A stretch of 64,000 nucleotides of DNA from Methylomonas sp. 11b (GTDB lineage: Bacteria > Pseudomonadota > Gammaproteobacteria > Methylococcales > Methylomonadaceae): NCBI RefSeq assembly GCF_000515215.1, contig NZ_KI911557.1, positions 4,149,741-4,213,740 of the forward strand, in the 5' to 3' direction. Positions within the stretch are counted from its first letter, which is position 1. The number at the start of each line of letters is the position of its first letter. A model generated the notes under the pieces. That model worked only from the letters and a program-made list of their open reading frames with translations, did no database searches and was not told the origin of the DNA. The translations under genes were made by a program, and so were the position numbers. This document shows, in pieces, positions 34,746 to 44,143 of the stretch.

Positions 34746-35858
34746 TTAAGCCGCTAGTTGTTGTTTGCGGCGACCGAAACCGATCAAGCCGGCCATGGCG
34801 CTGCCGAACAGCCAGACTGCGCCTGGAACAGGCACGGCCGAAGTAGTTACCAATACGTCGTAGGTTACGCCATCGAGTGCGCCGCCACCGTGTGCGCCGA
34901 CCACCAAGGTATAAAAGCCATTGGTGTGCAGCCCGGGTGTGCCGGTTGCATTCCATTCGGCTTGGTCGAACACAAACGAGTAGAACAAGGTGTCGGAAGT
35001 ACTGCTCATGCTGGCCGTCCAGATAGCTTCGCCCAAGCTTGAGCCTTGCAGGCCGGTTTCGCCGATTGTGGCAGCCGCGTTACGGTCAGATGTGGAGCTG
35101 CTGTCTACATTGCGATACAGGGCAACATCCAATAAACCGTTAAATTGGCTGTAATCGGCGTCGTTTTTCACGGTAATGGTGGTTTTGATATTGCCGGCGC
35201 TGGCGCAGTTAGCGCTTGCTGTGTTTGCGCCGCAGCTAATATGAATCAAACCGTAATCCAGTCCCAGGCCGGTTGATGCCGAATTGCCTGCTACCGCCAA
35301 GTAAGGATGATCGCCATCAGCGGGCAGATCAGCCATGATGGTGCCCCAGGTAGCGGCGTTGGTGCCGCCGTTTTTGTCCGAGTAAGCTTTCCACAAGCTA
35401 CCGATAGTGTTGGTGCCGAAGCTAGGGTTTGAGCTAATAAGGTTTGCTGTCAAGGCGCCAGTGTTGTCTGTAGCGCTTGAGCCGGTATGCAATTCGCGCT
35501 TGGTGAAACCGGTAGCGGTTGTGTGCTGACCGGAGTACCACATATAAGGTAGGTTACCTGCTACTTCTGTGGCTGTCTCAGCCGCTGTACCTGTGCCAGG
35601 GATCAAGGTATTCGCGCTTAAATCGCCCACTGTATAAACGTTGGTACCGTTCGCGATTCTATTGGTGCCGTTAGAGTTGGCGGAAACACCGTCGGTGCCG
35701 TTGATGCTGTTGGCGATGCCGAAGCCGATTGCTGAGTTACCCGAGGCTACTGTACCCGCGCCGGTCAGATTGTAGTAAGAATGTGCAAACGCTTGGCCTG
35801 AAACGCCCGCTAGGCCAGCTGTCAAAATAGCTGCTATAGCCGTTTTATGAAAGATCAT
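34746..35858 (-). CDS. Exported PEP-CTERM-like protein, 370 residues, paralogue of its neighbour
   Basis: The ATG at 35858, preceded by AGGA, gives a good signal peptide (MIFHKTAIAAILTAGLAGVSGQAFA); upstream in-frame codons are non-coding. The mature protein starts HSYYNLTG, like HVTYNLAA of the neighbouring gene, and ends in VPVPGAVWLFGSAMAGLIGFGRRK. The middle is Ser/Thr/Asn/Gly-rich with four cysteines around residues 250-265. The pair probably arose by duplication. Function unknown; a surface or matrix protein is likely. Confidence 0.8.
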   Translation of the reverse strand: MIFHKTAIAAILTAGLAGVSGQAFAHSYYNLTGAGTVASGNSAIGFGIANSINGTDGVSANSNGTNRIANGTNVYTVGDLSANTLIPGTGTAAETATEVAGNLPYMWYSGQHTTATGFTKRELHTGSSATDNTGALTANLISSNPSFGTNTIGSLWKAYSDKNGGTNAATWGTIMADLPADGDHPYLAVAGNSASTGLGLDYGLIHISCGANTASANCASAGNIKTTITVKNDADYSQFNGLLDVALYRNVDSSSTSDRNAAATIGETGLQGSSLGEAIWTASMSSTSDTLFYSFVFDQAEWNATGTPGLHTNGFYTLVVGAHGGGALDGVTYDVLVTTSAVPVPGAVWLFGSAMAGLIGFGRRKQQLAA

Positions 35859-36419
35859 GATCGTCCTCTTTGTTATTGGAATTAAAGGTAACAGCGAAAC
35901 TGACAAAACTTGACCAATTGCATCGAGCCAAATTTTGCCCTCGCCCATGGCGCGCATGGGGGCAATCCGGCCTTCTTTAAATCGTTTTATAAGAACCGTG
36001 ATTTTCCGGCCCCGCCTCACGACGGGTGTGGCAATTCTTGCTTTCAGAGATTTGCTAATTACGCCAGCGGCAGACATGGCAGGGATAGAGACCTACTAAC
36101 CGCTTTTCGGAAAGCAAACCACGAAGCAAGTACACTAGTTGAAGCGAATAGTGGGCCAACTTAATAAAATATATAAATTTCATTGCATTACTGCTTATTT
36201 TGCCTGGGATGGCGTGAGTGAGCGGCGAGCGAAACTCAGCGAAATAGCTCAGACGCTTGCTTCATATAACACAGTTCAATTATTGGGGAATATTCCGGGG
36301 TTGGCGCTGAAGCTTGTTTTGGTGGATTTGATCAGGAATTTCTTTATTTTCTAGTCGTTTATTGTTAGGTTGTTGCGCCGCTAATTGGGTTGGCACGAGA
36401 TTTTTCAGTGGAGAGATGT
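35859..36419. other. Intergenic region of 561 bases without a supported gene
   Basis: It holds the promoter region of the PEP-CTERM gene. Reading frames of 60-85 codons exist but have no ribosome site, no family match and no coding-like composition. I see no RNA gene. Confidence 0.6.
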
Positions 36420-36695
36420 ATGCAAAAAACCGATAAAACCCCGTTGTGGGTGTTCTTGGCCCTGTCCAGTATAGAAACCCGCAAAGGTGCGTTACTGTTG
36501 ATCTGGAGTAGTATTGTTTTTACTCTGTACTGTGTGCCTTGGCCACTCTATTTCGATGGCAACGGCTGGGTTGCCAAATTATTTTTAATCGACGATTGGG
36601 AATGGTTTGCGATGATGCTGCCCATGACCTTCTGGTATTGGCTGAGCATGAGGTGGGTGGATAAAAACGGCGGCTGGCGTTTGGCCGGTGCGTGA
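36420..36695 (+). CDS. Small two-helix membrane protein, unrecognised
   Basis: A 91-residue protein starting MQKTDKTPLWVF, chosen because GGAG lies 6 bases before this ATG. Two membrane helices are visible (about 25-42 and 58-76) with several Trp residues (DDWEWFAMM, FWYWLSMRW). A conserved-hypothetical type; no function can be assigned. Confidence 0.6.
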   Translation: MQKTDKTPLWVFLALSSIETRKGALLLIWSSIVFTLYCVPWPLYFDGNGWVAKLFLIDDWEWFAMMLPMTFWYWLSMRWVDKNGGWRLAGA

Positions 36696-36983
36696 TATGC
36701 CGCATTATTTTTTGGGGCATGATTCGTCAGACCTTGTTGTTTGCTCCGGAAAGATTAGCGCGTAGATTTTCTTTCGATCTTTTAAGCGGCTAGCTTAATT
36801 CCGTATTTGCCAAGGCGCGTAGGGGTTTATATCGGGCGAGCAAACGGGGTTAAGGTTTTGCTACCAAAAATCGATTGTGAATACTCAGGTGGCCACCATC
36901 CAAGTTTGGTTGGCTTTCCACCTTATTAAGCGAGCGGCGGTAGTATATCGCTGCGGTGCTTTCTTCAATTTAGTGTTGTTTCT

Positions 36984-38357
36984 ATGCTTTCACACATTCT
37001 GCCCAAAGCCGAAATCTCCATTCGCGAAAACCTGCGTTGGTTATACATTCTTAGAAATTTGATGCTGTTTGCCGTCACGGTAGCGGTATTTATCGCGGTG
37101 AACGGTTTGGGTATCAATTTGCCGCAAAATCAGTTGTGGCTGGCGATTTTTGCGATTTCCATACTCAATCTATACACCTGGCTGCGACTGAGAACGCCGG
37201 AAGAAGTAACCGAGCACGAGATTTTTTCGCAAATATGCATGGATGTGTTGGCGCTGGCCTATTTGCTTTATCTCACTGGCGGCGCGTCAAACCCGATTAT
37301 TTGGGTGTTTCTTTTACCTTTAATTGTTACCGCTATCATGCTACCGCAGGCTTATGCCTGGAATATGGTAATCATTACGTCCTGCGTCTATACCGTGCTG
37401 ATTGCCTACAACGTACCCTTGCCGGCCGTGGAGCCGCATATGGCGCATCCGGCAATGGCGGAGATGACGCCGGAAATGAGTCTGCAAATGCATTTGATGA
37501 ACGACAGGCGGTATTTCAATCTGCATGTATTTGGTATGTGGTTTGGTTTTGTGTTTAGCGCCGGCTTGGTGGCTTTTTTCGTAGTCGAACTGTCCAAAAC
37601 CTTGAAAGAACGTGAGCGAAATTTAGCGGATGCCCGCGAGAGTGCGCTACGCGACGAACGAGTTGTATCCCTGGGCACCTTGGCGGCTAGTGCCGCGCAC
37701 GATATGGGCACACCGTTGGGGACGATTGCCATTTTGACGCATGAAATGGCGGAAGAGTTGTCGGAGCATCGTTACCCGGATATGCACCAGAAACTGGTGA
37801 TTGTTCAGCAGCAGATTGATCGCTGCAAACAAGCCTTGTCGGTGATGTCGGCCTCCGCCGGCGAGATGCGGGCGGAATCCGGCAAGGTGATGCTGGTGAG
37901 CGAGTATATCGATGAAGTATTGGGCCAGTGGCGCACGCATAAAGCCGCTACCCGGCTGAAACTATTTATTTCGCCGAATGTGGATATGGATGCGCGCGTG
38001 ATTGCGGAACGTACCGTGACTCACTCTATCATCAATATTCTAAATAACGCAGCTGAGGCATCGCCGGTCGATGCGGGCATCGAGTTTCATGTGGAATGGG
38101 ATGAAGAAACACTAAACTTGAAAATCAGGGATTTCGGTCCAGGTTTGCCCGCTGAATTTATCGAGTTTGCCGGGCATCAACCGGTCAAGAGCAATAAGCA
38201 AGGCATGGGGGTTGGCTTGTTTTTGACTTATACCACTATCAAGCGGCTCGGCGGTAAAATACAGTTCAGTAATTTAGAGTCGGGCGGCGCCTGCGTCGAA
38301 ATCAGTTTGCCGCTATTAGCTAAGGAGAGTATGCATGAACCAATTACCTATGGATAA
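36984..38357 (+). CDS. regB: Redox-sensing histidine kinase RegB/PrrB
   Basis: A 457-residue sensor kinase. Six membrane helices (about 25-200) carry the RegB heptapeptide GGASNPI (99-105), which in Rhodobacter RegB is the quinone-binding GGxxNPF loop. The H-box SLGTLAASAAHDMGTPLG has His239. The segment IDRCKQAL holds a Cys at the place of the redox-active Cys265 of RegB. An N box (NILNNAAEAS) and G box (GMGVGLFLTYTTI) complete the kinase. It controls respiration, carbon and nitrogen genes in response to redox state. It overlaps the regA gene by 23 bases. Confidence 0.92.
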   Translation: MLSHILPKAEISIRENLRWLYILRNLMLFAVTVAVFIAVNGLGINLPQNQLWLAIFAISILNLYTWLRLRTPEEVTEHEIFSQICMDVLALAYLLYLTGGASNPIIWVFLLPLIVTAIMLPQAYAWNMVIITSCVYTVLIAYNVPLPAVEPHMAHPAMAEMTPEMSLQMHLMNDRRYFNLHVFGMWFGFVFSAGLVAFFVVELSKTLKERERNLADARESALRDERVVSLGTLAASAAHDMGTPLGTIAILTHEMAEELSEHRYPDMHQKLVIVQQQIDRCKQALSVMSASAGEMRAESGKVMLVSEYIDEVLGQWRTHKAATRLKLFISPNVDMDARVIAERTVTHSIINILNNAAEASPVDAGIEFHVEWDEETLNLKIRDFGPGLPAEFIEFAGHQPVKSNKQGMGVGLFLTYTTIKRLGGKIQFSNLESGGACVEISLPLLAKESMHEPITYG

Positions 38358-38883
38358 GCCCAATTTATTGCTGGTCGATGATGACGTCACCTTTTGTTCG
38401 GTGCTGAAGCCGGCGTTGGAAAAGCGCAATTTTCAAGTGACTGTCGCCAATGATGTCGATACGGCAATGAAACTGGCGGAACAAACCGAGCCCGAATATG
38501 CGGTAATCGACTTACGAATCGGTTTTGACTCCGGGCTGGAAATGGTCAAAAAATTGATTTCCTTGGATGACAATACCCAAATCGTCATGTTGACCGGCTT
38601 TGCCAGTATAGCCACAGCTGTAGAGGCTATAAAATTAGGTGCTATCCATTATCTGACCAAGCCGGCGAATGCCGATGAGATTGTTAGTGCCTTATACAAA
38701 AACGAAGGCGATGCGTCGGTAGCTATCAGTGACAATCCGCTATCGGTAAAGCGCTTGGAGTGGGAGCACTTGCAAAAAGTGCTGATGCAGCACGACGGTA
38801 ACATCTCAGCCGCCGCCAGAGCATTAAATATGCACAGAAGAACCTTGCAAAGAAAGCTGGAAAAAAGGCCGGTAAAAGAGTAA
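38335..38883 (+). CDS. regA: Response regulator RegA/PrrA
   Basis: A 182-residue two-domain regulator. The receiver has DDD at 15-17 and phospho-acceptor D59 (VIDLRI), then YLTKPANADEI. The C-terminal Fis-like helix-turn-helix (LMQHDGNISAAARALNMHRRTLQRKL) is almost invariant among RegA proteins. GGAG lies 7 bases before the ATG at 38335, inside the regB gene, so the pair is translationally coupled. Confidence 0.93.
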   Translation: MNQLPMDKPNLLLVDDDVTFCSVLKPALEKRNFQVTVANDVDTAMKLAEQTEPEYAVIDLRIGFDSGLEMVKKLISLDDNTQIVMLTGFASIATAVEAIKLGAIHYLTKPANADEIVSALYKNEGDASVAISDNPLSVKRLEWEHLQKVLMQHDGNISAAARALNMHRRTLQRKLEKRPVKE

Positions 38884-38941
38884 AGGACCGGCATTATTTA
38901 GGAAGGGAAAGCATTGTTTTTGTATTTATTACAATTAGTCG

Positions 38942-38969
38942 TTGCAAAGCTAATATTTCTGAGTATAAT
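38942..38969 (+). promoter_or_regulatory. Promoter of tRNA-Lys
   Basis: TTGCAA (38942-38947) and TATAAT (38964-38969) with a 16-base spacer, followed by the GC-rich discriminator GGGCGGC typical of stringently controlled stable-RNA promoters. Confidence 0.75.
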
Positions 38970-38984
38970 GGGCGGCTCATTCAG

Positions 38985-39060
38985 GGGTCGTTAGCTCAGC
39001 CGGTAGAGCACCGCACTTTTAATGCGATGGTCGTGCGTTCGAATCGCACACGACCCACCA
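38985..39060 (+). tRNA. tRNA-Lys(TTT)
   Basis: A 76-base cloverleaf. The acceptor GGGTCGT/ACGACCC pairs fully; D arm GCTC...GAGC; anticodon loop CTTTTAA with anticodon TTT at 39018-39020; T arm TGCG-TTCGAAT-CGCA; discriminator A and encoded CCA at 39058-39060. Position 27-43 is a C-A mismatch in an otherwise paired anticodon stem. The 3' end of such genes is a common integration site, and accessory DNA follows directly. Confidence 0.96.
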
Positions 39061-39079
39061 TCGAATGACTAGTAAAATC

Positions 39080-39114
39080 AAGCAGTTATCGTTAATTCGA
39101 TACCTGCTTTTTTT
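39080..39114 (+). terminator. Intrinsic terminator after tRNA-Lys
   Basis: AAGCA ... TGCTT with an inner ATCG/CGAT stem, followed by a run of seven T (39108-39114). Well placed 20 bases behind the tRNA. Confidence 0.7.
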
Positions 39115-39309
39115 ATGCCTGAAATTTGGCTTGCGTGAATTTTGCGTGACTTGATTTCACGCATCACCGGCTCAATTCGTCAGCATCACAACACCCATTG
39201 CGCGAATAGCGAAAGCACAGCTGTTTAACACGACCAGTTCAGCCACAATGCTGTAAAGTCAGATAGCGGGTACACTTTGTGTCAGATAACCGTTGGGGTG
39301 GGAAACGCC

Positions 39310-39852
39310 GTGCTCATACTGCATTGCACAAAAAAACTGCAAAGCTTTTTAAAGATCGGCAAAACCAGCCTTGTTGACGCGAATCCGCAAACTGAGGACT
39401 TGGGGTCTTGGCATCTGAATATCATCGAACTGGATCGGCATTTGTGCGTGATTGCTGCCAACGACCAGACCTTGTTCAATTTTCTGATCGTCGATCTACC
39501 CCGCATGAATACCAATCAGTTCGTTGAGTTGTTCAAGTCCTTCTTGGGCTGCATTTTGGCGGAAGAAGGATTCAACCAAGATTGGATTGCCGAACAGATG
39601 ACCAGATTTAATGAGGTAGGCTTTGCCAATACCAACAGTCGGCAAATCCTGGGCTGCCTGAACGAGTTGTCATTTATGTACAGCTATCATATTGAAGATG
39701 AAGGCGGCGTCCATACACCAATGCTGCCAGAAATAATCAAGAAACTAAATCGGGTCATCCTAGGGCCAATCAAGGGCCATCCTATTGATGGTGTATATGC
39801 TCTGTATGCGAAAGGACGACCAGACCATAATTCCACAGAACGAACTCAGTAG
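39310..39852 (+). CDS. DUF6933-like hypothetical protein
   Basis: About 180 residues. The N-terminus (VLILHCTKKLQSFL ... GSWHLNIIELDRHLCVIAANDQTLFNFLI) follows the pattern of DUF6933 proteins (RCTKKL ... WYANLL ... NE.TL). I start at GTG 39310 with GGGA a few bases upstream; an earlier TTG at 39277 is possible. It is the first gene after the tRNA. Function unknown; such genes are often found on islands. Confidence 0.6.
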   Translation: MLILHCTKKLQSFLKIGKTSLVDANPQTEDLGSWHLNIIELDRHLCVIAANDQTLFNFLIVDLPRMNTNQFVELFKSFLGCILAEEGFNQDWIAEQMTRFNEVGFANTNSRQILGCLNELSFMYSYHIEDEGGVHTPMLPEIIKKLNRVILGPIKGHPIDGVYALYAKGRPDHNSTERTQ

Positions 39853-40031
39853 GACTGTTAGCCGCGAATGGGAATAAATCCGCAGTTATGCAGTAGTGAT
39901 ATGCGCTTATGCCCCCTAAAACAAAACTCATCCTCAAAAGCGTGGCAAGTTAACGGTTGTCAATTGAGGCAAGATATTCGGGAAAAATAGCGCTACATAT
40001 GGCGGTTTCGGCCAGGAGCTGACATTGGAAT

Positions 40032-43000
40032 TTAGGAAGATAAAAACTTGTTTGAATCTGGGATTGATATAATTTGCTTTATTTGAAATCCGTCTCCATT
40101 TCTATCAGGACCAATTTCTGCCTCTAAAAAATCTCCCTCTTGAATTTTGTTTCTTAAATCTTGTGAAAAAACTGATATATGAAAATACGCAGTACGATCT
40201 TTATCCGTTAGCTGTACAAACCCATAACCACGGTCACGAAATAGTCTTACAATGCGGCATTTAACTACCTCAATTTGGCTAGCATCAGTTTCAATATCAT
40301 GTATTTTTGAAACATAAATACCCTTTTTACCACGCGCCAAATCACATAGAATACTATCTCCGTCTTTAAGGGCTTCCACGCCAAATTTTTGTAGTTTTTC
40401 TGAGTGAACAAATATTTTAGAATCTAAGCCTTCAACTTCTATGAAACCAAAGCCTTTTGAACAGTCATAAAATTCAACGGTGGCTAAAACGTCCTCTTTA
40501 AAAACCCCCTCCCTATATTCATCGCCGTAAAAAGCAACTAAGTCATTATCTTGAGTTGGATGAGTATGTACAAATTTATCTAAGTTACTCGTAAGTTCTT
40601 TTTGGCAATCATATTGTGTAGATGGATATTCAATAGATATAAACTGCTTATCCTCTTGAATTAAATAAGCAAGAAATGTACTCTTTATCGTAATTAGCTT
40701 ATCAGAAAATGATGCGTTTGATTTGTAGCAACTACGTAGCTTTAAAGCAATATCTTGATCTGATATAGCTGTTGTTAAAGCCATTTGATAGAAAAAGACA
40801 CTATTATGAGACGCGAGCCTAAGATGCGCCATACCTTTATAAGATATTGATATTTTTTGATTATTTGACAAATCACGGTTTGAGACATCATAAGGTTCTA
40901 TTAAACCAGCCTCCAACAATGAGATAAGTGCCTTGTCTACTGCAACCTCTGGACAGCCAATAGCATCAAAATAATCTACAATAGATTGTATACCTAAGTG
41001 TTTTTCTTCTACTGTTCTACCGCTATTATGTATAGATTCTAAAAGTGATAGTATTCTTAAATTTATCAGGGGTGACTGTCTTACATCGCTATCAACTTGG
41101 AAAATTGGATAAATCTCATGATTGTCACCTTGCTTGTACGCTTCATAGTCTCCTTTTATTAGAGCATCCATAAATCTAGTAAAATTGGTAGTTACAATGT
41201 CACCACTTACATACGACTTGATAATATCTTCAATTTTTATAACAGGTGATGTAATCACCCTTTGAGAAAGTAAGAGGGTTCTGCGAATATTGTAGTTTGT
41301 TAATTCACCGATTGTTTTTGAAGTATAGTCATGATCAACAAAAATGTTCTCCAAGACATGGGCAAAACTGCCTAAATTCTCAATTGAAATTTTTATGCCT
41401 CTACTTGAAAAATAGCCTCCCTTTTCTTTTTTATCGACTTTATCGTTCGAAAGCTTTTGTTTTAGAAAGTTAATTCGTTTCCTAAAAACCTCCCTAGGTG
41501 ACGGAGTAGGCAAAAAGAAGGATCTAGATTTGTAAATTCCATAAATATCTGTTTTAGAAAAAGACCACGCGGATTTATCTGTAACTGGAAAAATCAACAG
41601 ACAGTGATTGGCGTGCCTCCTTAGGGCTTGGGAAAACTGGAAAAACTTTTGTTTATATTCGTTTGAAAATTCATCCGTGTTATCTACTACAATAATTGGC
41701 AGCATTTTTCTATTGTTAACTGCGTCGGAAAGGATGCGTTTAAGGTAGCCCTCACGATCACTTTCAACTCTTTCACTAAGAAACTCTCCAAATTTTACCT
41801 TAAATTGATCTTTGTCCTTTTCATAAAGCACCGCATCTACACCCGTACTTCGTCTTTTATACTCCCGGTGATAAAGACCTAATAAATCATTCCAACTTGG
41901 AAAACCTTCTTCATAAACCCCTTTCTCCAAAGCTGAAATTAGGCTTTCAGTTAGCCATTCTAATGCAGTATCTTCTCTCCCAGTCGCATCCAAGCAATTT
42001 ACACCCACAACTATACATCTTCGCCTTACTGCATCAGGCAAGGTCTTGCGAAAGAAGCGATCAAGAAATGTAGTCTTACCCGCTCCTGTAGGACCTACAA
42101 TAAAAACAGTCTGCCCGGTTTCATAATGTGGGTCTTCTACCTCAATATTTGATGTAATTAAATTTATCAGTTCAGAATCTACGTTTTTATCTAATGGTGT
42201 AATATTGCCTAGAACGCTAGTTGTCATCTTCTCAAGAGAAAAATCAGCTATCCTACTTTCACGTGTTTCAACAAAACACTCGATCAATAAGTCTTCATCA
42301 TCATCACCTGTAAGTCTAGAAAAGAAATTCGTAAAAACCCTATCCAAATCAAAAGCAATATCGGATTTTTGAATAATTTTAATTTCAGATTCCTCCAAAG
42401 GTGCCATGAGTACTTGCTTCAGTAATAATCTATTATTGTGAATCTGATCAAAAATAGAGTTATATACTCTTTTTTTGAATTGCTGCTTTGATAGCAAATC
42501 AAAGAAATGTGAAAAATCGGAAATAACTGCTTCCAAACTAGGGAATACAATAGCCTCTTTGGTCTTAAAATTTTCTCCAGGAATAAAAGTTTTAAATATT
42601 ATCCATGTAATACCATCTGTTAAAACTGTAATTGGAATACCGTTAGCCAGAGAATAGCTTGCCGCTTGATCAATACCACTCATTGCCTCTTTCAAGCTTG
42701 ATCCTGAAATTTTAAGATGACGAACTTGGTTTTTTTCCGCTGTTCTAATTTCAAAAATACCTAGGCGCTTTGCTTCAATGAGTAAAACCGGTTTTTGATT
42801 ATCTATAAGTATGTAATCAGAGAAACCACTCTCATGGTGGTTTTCTGCTCTAAAATCAGTATATGGCCAATCTAAACATTCGTTCAATATCCTATTGATT
42901 ATTTGAATCTTTGCATCTTCTTCACTTTTGATTTTATCAAAATTCTTTATTACATCATTTTGTATCTCAATAGCTTTTCTTTCAGCATCATCTAACGTTA

Positions 43001-43049
43001 TCATTGCAATGATCCATGTTCCATGTTCCATTAATAGGTTATTCATCAT
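40032..43049 (-). CDS. Nuclease - P-loop NTPase - double cold-shock-domain protein; candidate defence gene
   Basis: A 1005-residue protein with three parts. (1) Residues 40-155: a restriction-endonuclease-like domain. FSDYILI (D78) and LLIEAKR (E92, K94) form a PD-(D/E)XK core as in HsdR N-terminal domains. (2) Residues 300-620: a P-loop NTPase with Walker A GPTGAGKTT (319-327) and Walker B IIVVDNTDE (452-460), then a helical and winged-helix-like region (about 680-740). (3) Residues 852-918 and 928-995: two cold-shock domains, with RNP1-like KGFGFI and RGYGFV and RNP2-like KIFVH and AYFHIS. The gene is far more AT-rich than its neighbours, a sign of transfer. The start has only weak GAG upstream; M16 is an alternative. 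STAND/Avs-like single-protein immunity is my inference. Confidence 0.8.
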   Translation of the reverse strand: MMNNLLMEHGTWIIAMITLDDAERKAIEIQNDVIKNFDKIKSEEDAKIQIINRILNECLDWPYTDFRAENHHESGFSDYILIDNQKPVLLIEAKRLGIFEIRTAEKNQVRHLKISGSSLKEAMSGIDQAASYSLANGIPITVLTDGITWIIFKTFIPGENFKTKEAIVFPSLEAVISDFSHFFDLLSKQQFKKRVYNSIFDQIHNNRLLLKQVLMAPLEESEIKIIQKSDIAFDLDRVFTNFFSRLTGDDDEDLLIECFVETRESRIADFSLEKMTTSVLGNITPLDKNVDSELINLITSNIEVEDPHYETGQTVFIVGPTGAGKTTFLDRFFRKTLPDAVRRRCIVVGVNCLDATGREDTALEWLTESLISALEKGVYEEGFPSWNDLLGLYHREYKRRSTGVDAVLYEKDKDQFKVKFGEFLSERVESDREGYLKRILSDAVNNRKMLPIIVVDNTDEFSNEYKQKFFQFSQALRRHANHCLLIFPVTDKSAWSFSKTDIYGIYKSRSFFLPTPSPREVFRKRINFLKQKLSNDKVDKKEKGGYFSSRGIKISIENLGSFAHVLENIFVDHDYTSKTIGELTNYNIRRTLLLSQRVITSPVIKIEDIIKSYVSGDIVTTNFTRFMDALIKGDYEAYKQGDNHEIYPIFQVDSDVRQSPLINLRILSLLESIHNSGRTVEEKHLGIQSIVDYFDAIGCPEVAVDKALISLLEAGLIEPYDVSNRDLSNNQKISISYKGMAHLRLASHNSVFFYQMALTTAISDQDIALKLRSCYKSNASFSDKLITIKSTFLAYLIQEDKQFISIEYPSTQYDCQKELTSNLDKFVHTHPTQDNDLVAFYGDEYREGVFKEDVLATVEFYDCSKGFGFIEVEGLDSKIFVHSEKLQKFGVEALKDGDSILCDLARGKKGIYVSKIHDIETDASQIEVVKCRIVRLFRDRGYGFVQLTDKDRTAYFHISVFSQDLRNKIQEGDFLEAEIGPDRNGDGFQIKQIISIPDSNKFLSS

Positions 43050-43220
43050 AGCTCAATATGATGCTATACAAAATCGTCAGAGTCCGGTTTGGGTCGAAAT
43101 TTGCTTATGAAGGGCTGAAGTTGATGTCCCAGATAATCAATTATTCCTTGCAGGCTGCGAGTCGTTGGCGTAGTTCAAGATTATTGGTCGTCGTTGTTCA
43201 CAATTGCTTGCCCCGTCGGT

Positions 43221-43976
43221 TTAGTTTGGAAAAACGGCTTGCAGCAGTGCGGGCAATAGATCACCCGCCTTACCGCGTAGATTAAAGTGAGCTTTGGCAT
43301 CCAGATTGGTTTTATCCGGATTGAGTTGAATCACCTGGGCACCGGCATTGAGGGCAACGAGTGGCAAACTGGCCGCCGGATAAACCAACGCCGATGTGCC
43401 GATGCTCATCAATACGTCGCAATGCTGAGCCGCATCTTCGGCAGCGTGCCAACTGTCTAAGGGCAACGATTCACCGAACCACACTACGCCGGGACGAATG
43501 TAATCAGCGCAAGCCGGACAGCGAGGCGGTTCAACCCGCTTTGATTCAGATAGGCTTGTTGGTGTAGCGTTCAATGCAAACGGCGTGGCACAGACAATGC
43601 AATGCGCCGTATGTAAACTGCCGTGCAGATGGATGACGGACTGACTACCGGCGCGCTCATGCAAGTCATCGACATTTTGGGTAATCAGCGTTAGCTTCGG
43701 GACCAGTTGCTGACACTGTGCAATTGCCCGATGTGCCGGATTCGGTAACGATTGCATGACCTTGGCGCGACGCCATTCATACCAACCCCAGACTAACGCA
43801 GGATCAGCACGAAAACCGTTCTCACTGGCTAATTGGTGGGGATCGTATCGCGCCCACAGTCCGGTCATGGCATCGCGAAACGTCGGAATACCCGATTCAG
43901 CGGACACCCCGGCGCCGGTCAAAATAACCAGATGCTTGGCATCGTGTAGGGTTTGGATTAAGCGGTCGTTGAACAT
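43221..43976 (-). CDS. Sirtuin, NAD-dependent protein deacylase (CobB/class III-like)
   Basis: A 251-residue sirtuin. Signatures: TGAGVSAESGIPTFRD (NAD site), TQNVDDLHERAG, catalytic His in HLHGSL, a zinc site CIVC ... CPAC, and GTSALVYPAASLP. The WYEWRR segment resembles the Tyr/Arg pair that gives Sirt5/CobB desuccinylase activity. The ATG at 43976 has AAGGA upstream. It is the gene upstream of the nuclease-NTPase protein on the same strand, 171 bases apart. The base composition is host-like, and the zinc site argues for a housekeeping deacylase, not a defence SIR2 NADase. Confidence 0.9.
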   Translation of the reverse strand: MFNDRLIQTLHDAKHLVILTGAGVSAESGIPTFRDAMTGLWARYDPHQLASENGFRADPALVWGWYEWRRAKVMQSLPNPAHRAIAQCQQLVPKLTLITQNVDDLHERAGSQSVIHLHGSLHTAHCIVCATPFALNATPTSLSESKRVEPPRCPACADYIRPGVVWFGESLPLDSWHAAEDAAQHCDVLMSIGTSALVYPAASLPLVALNAGAQVIQLNPDKTNLDAKAHFNLRGKAGDLLPALLQAVFPN

Positions 43977-44143
43977 TAGAGATTTCCTTAGCGTGTTAGG
44001 GTTATAAAATTCGGCTGTTGAGCCGTTTGCAAAGACGTAGTAGTTGTGGTCGGCTGACCGCATCGAAAGCACTGTATGGCGGTGCTAATCGATTCGGTCA
44101 CTATCAGATCAGGATTGCAGTTCTAATCTTCATATGATCCGCC

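Noticed and set aside
35910..36354. Plus-strand frames of 84 and 71 codons between the PEP-CTERM gene and the small membrane gene
   Set aside because: No ribosome sites, no domain pattern, and one overlaps the promoter region of the minus-strand gene.
43221..43976. Reading the sirtuin as a defence-type SIR2 NADase
   Set aside because: It has the deacylase zinc site, the HxHG catalytic block and a Tyr/Arg acyl-pocket pair of ordinary CobB-like enzymes.
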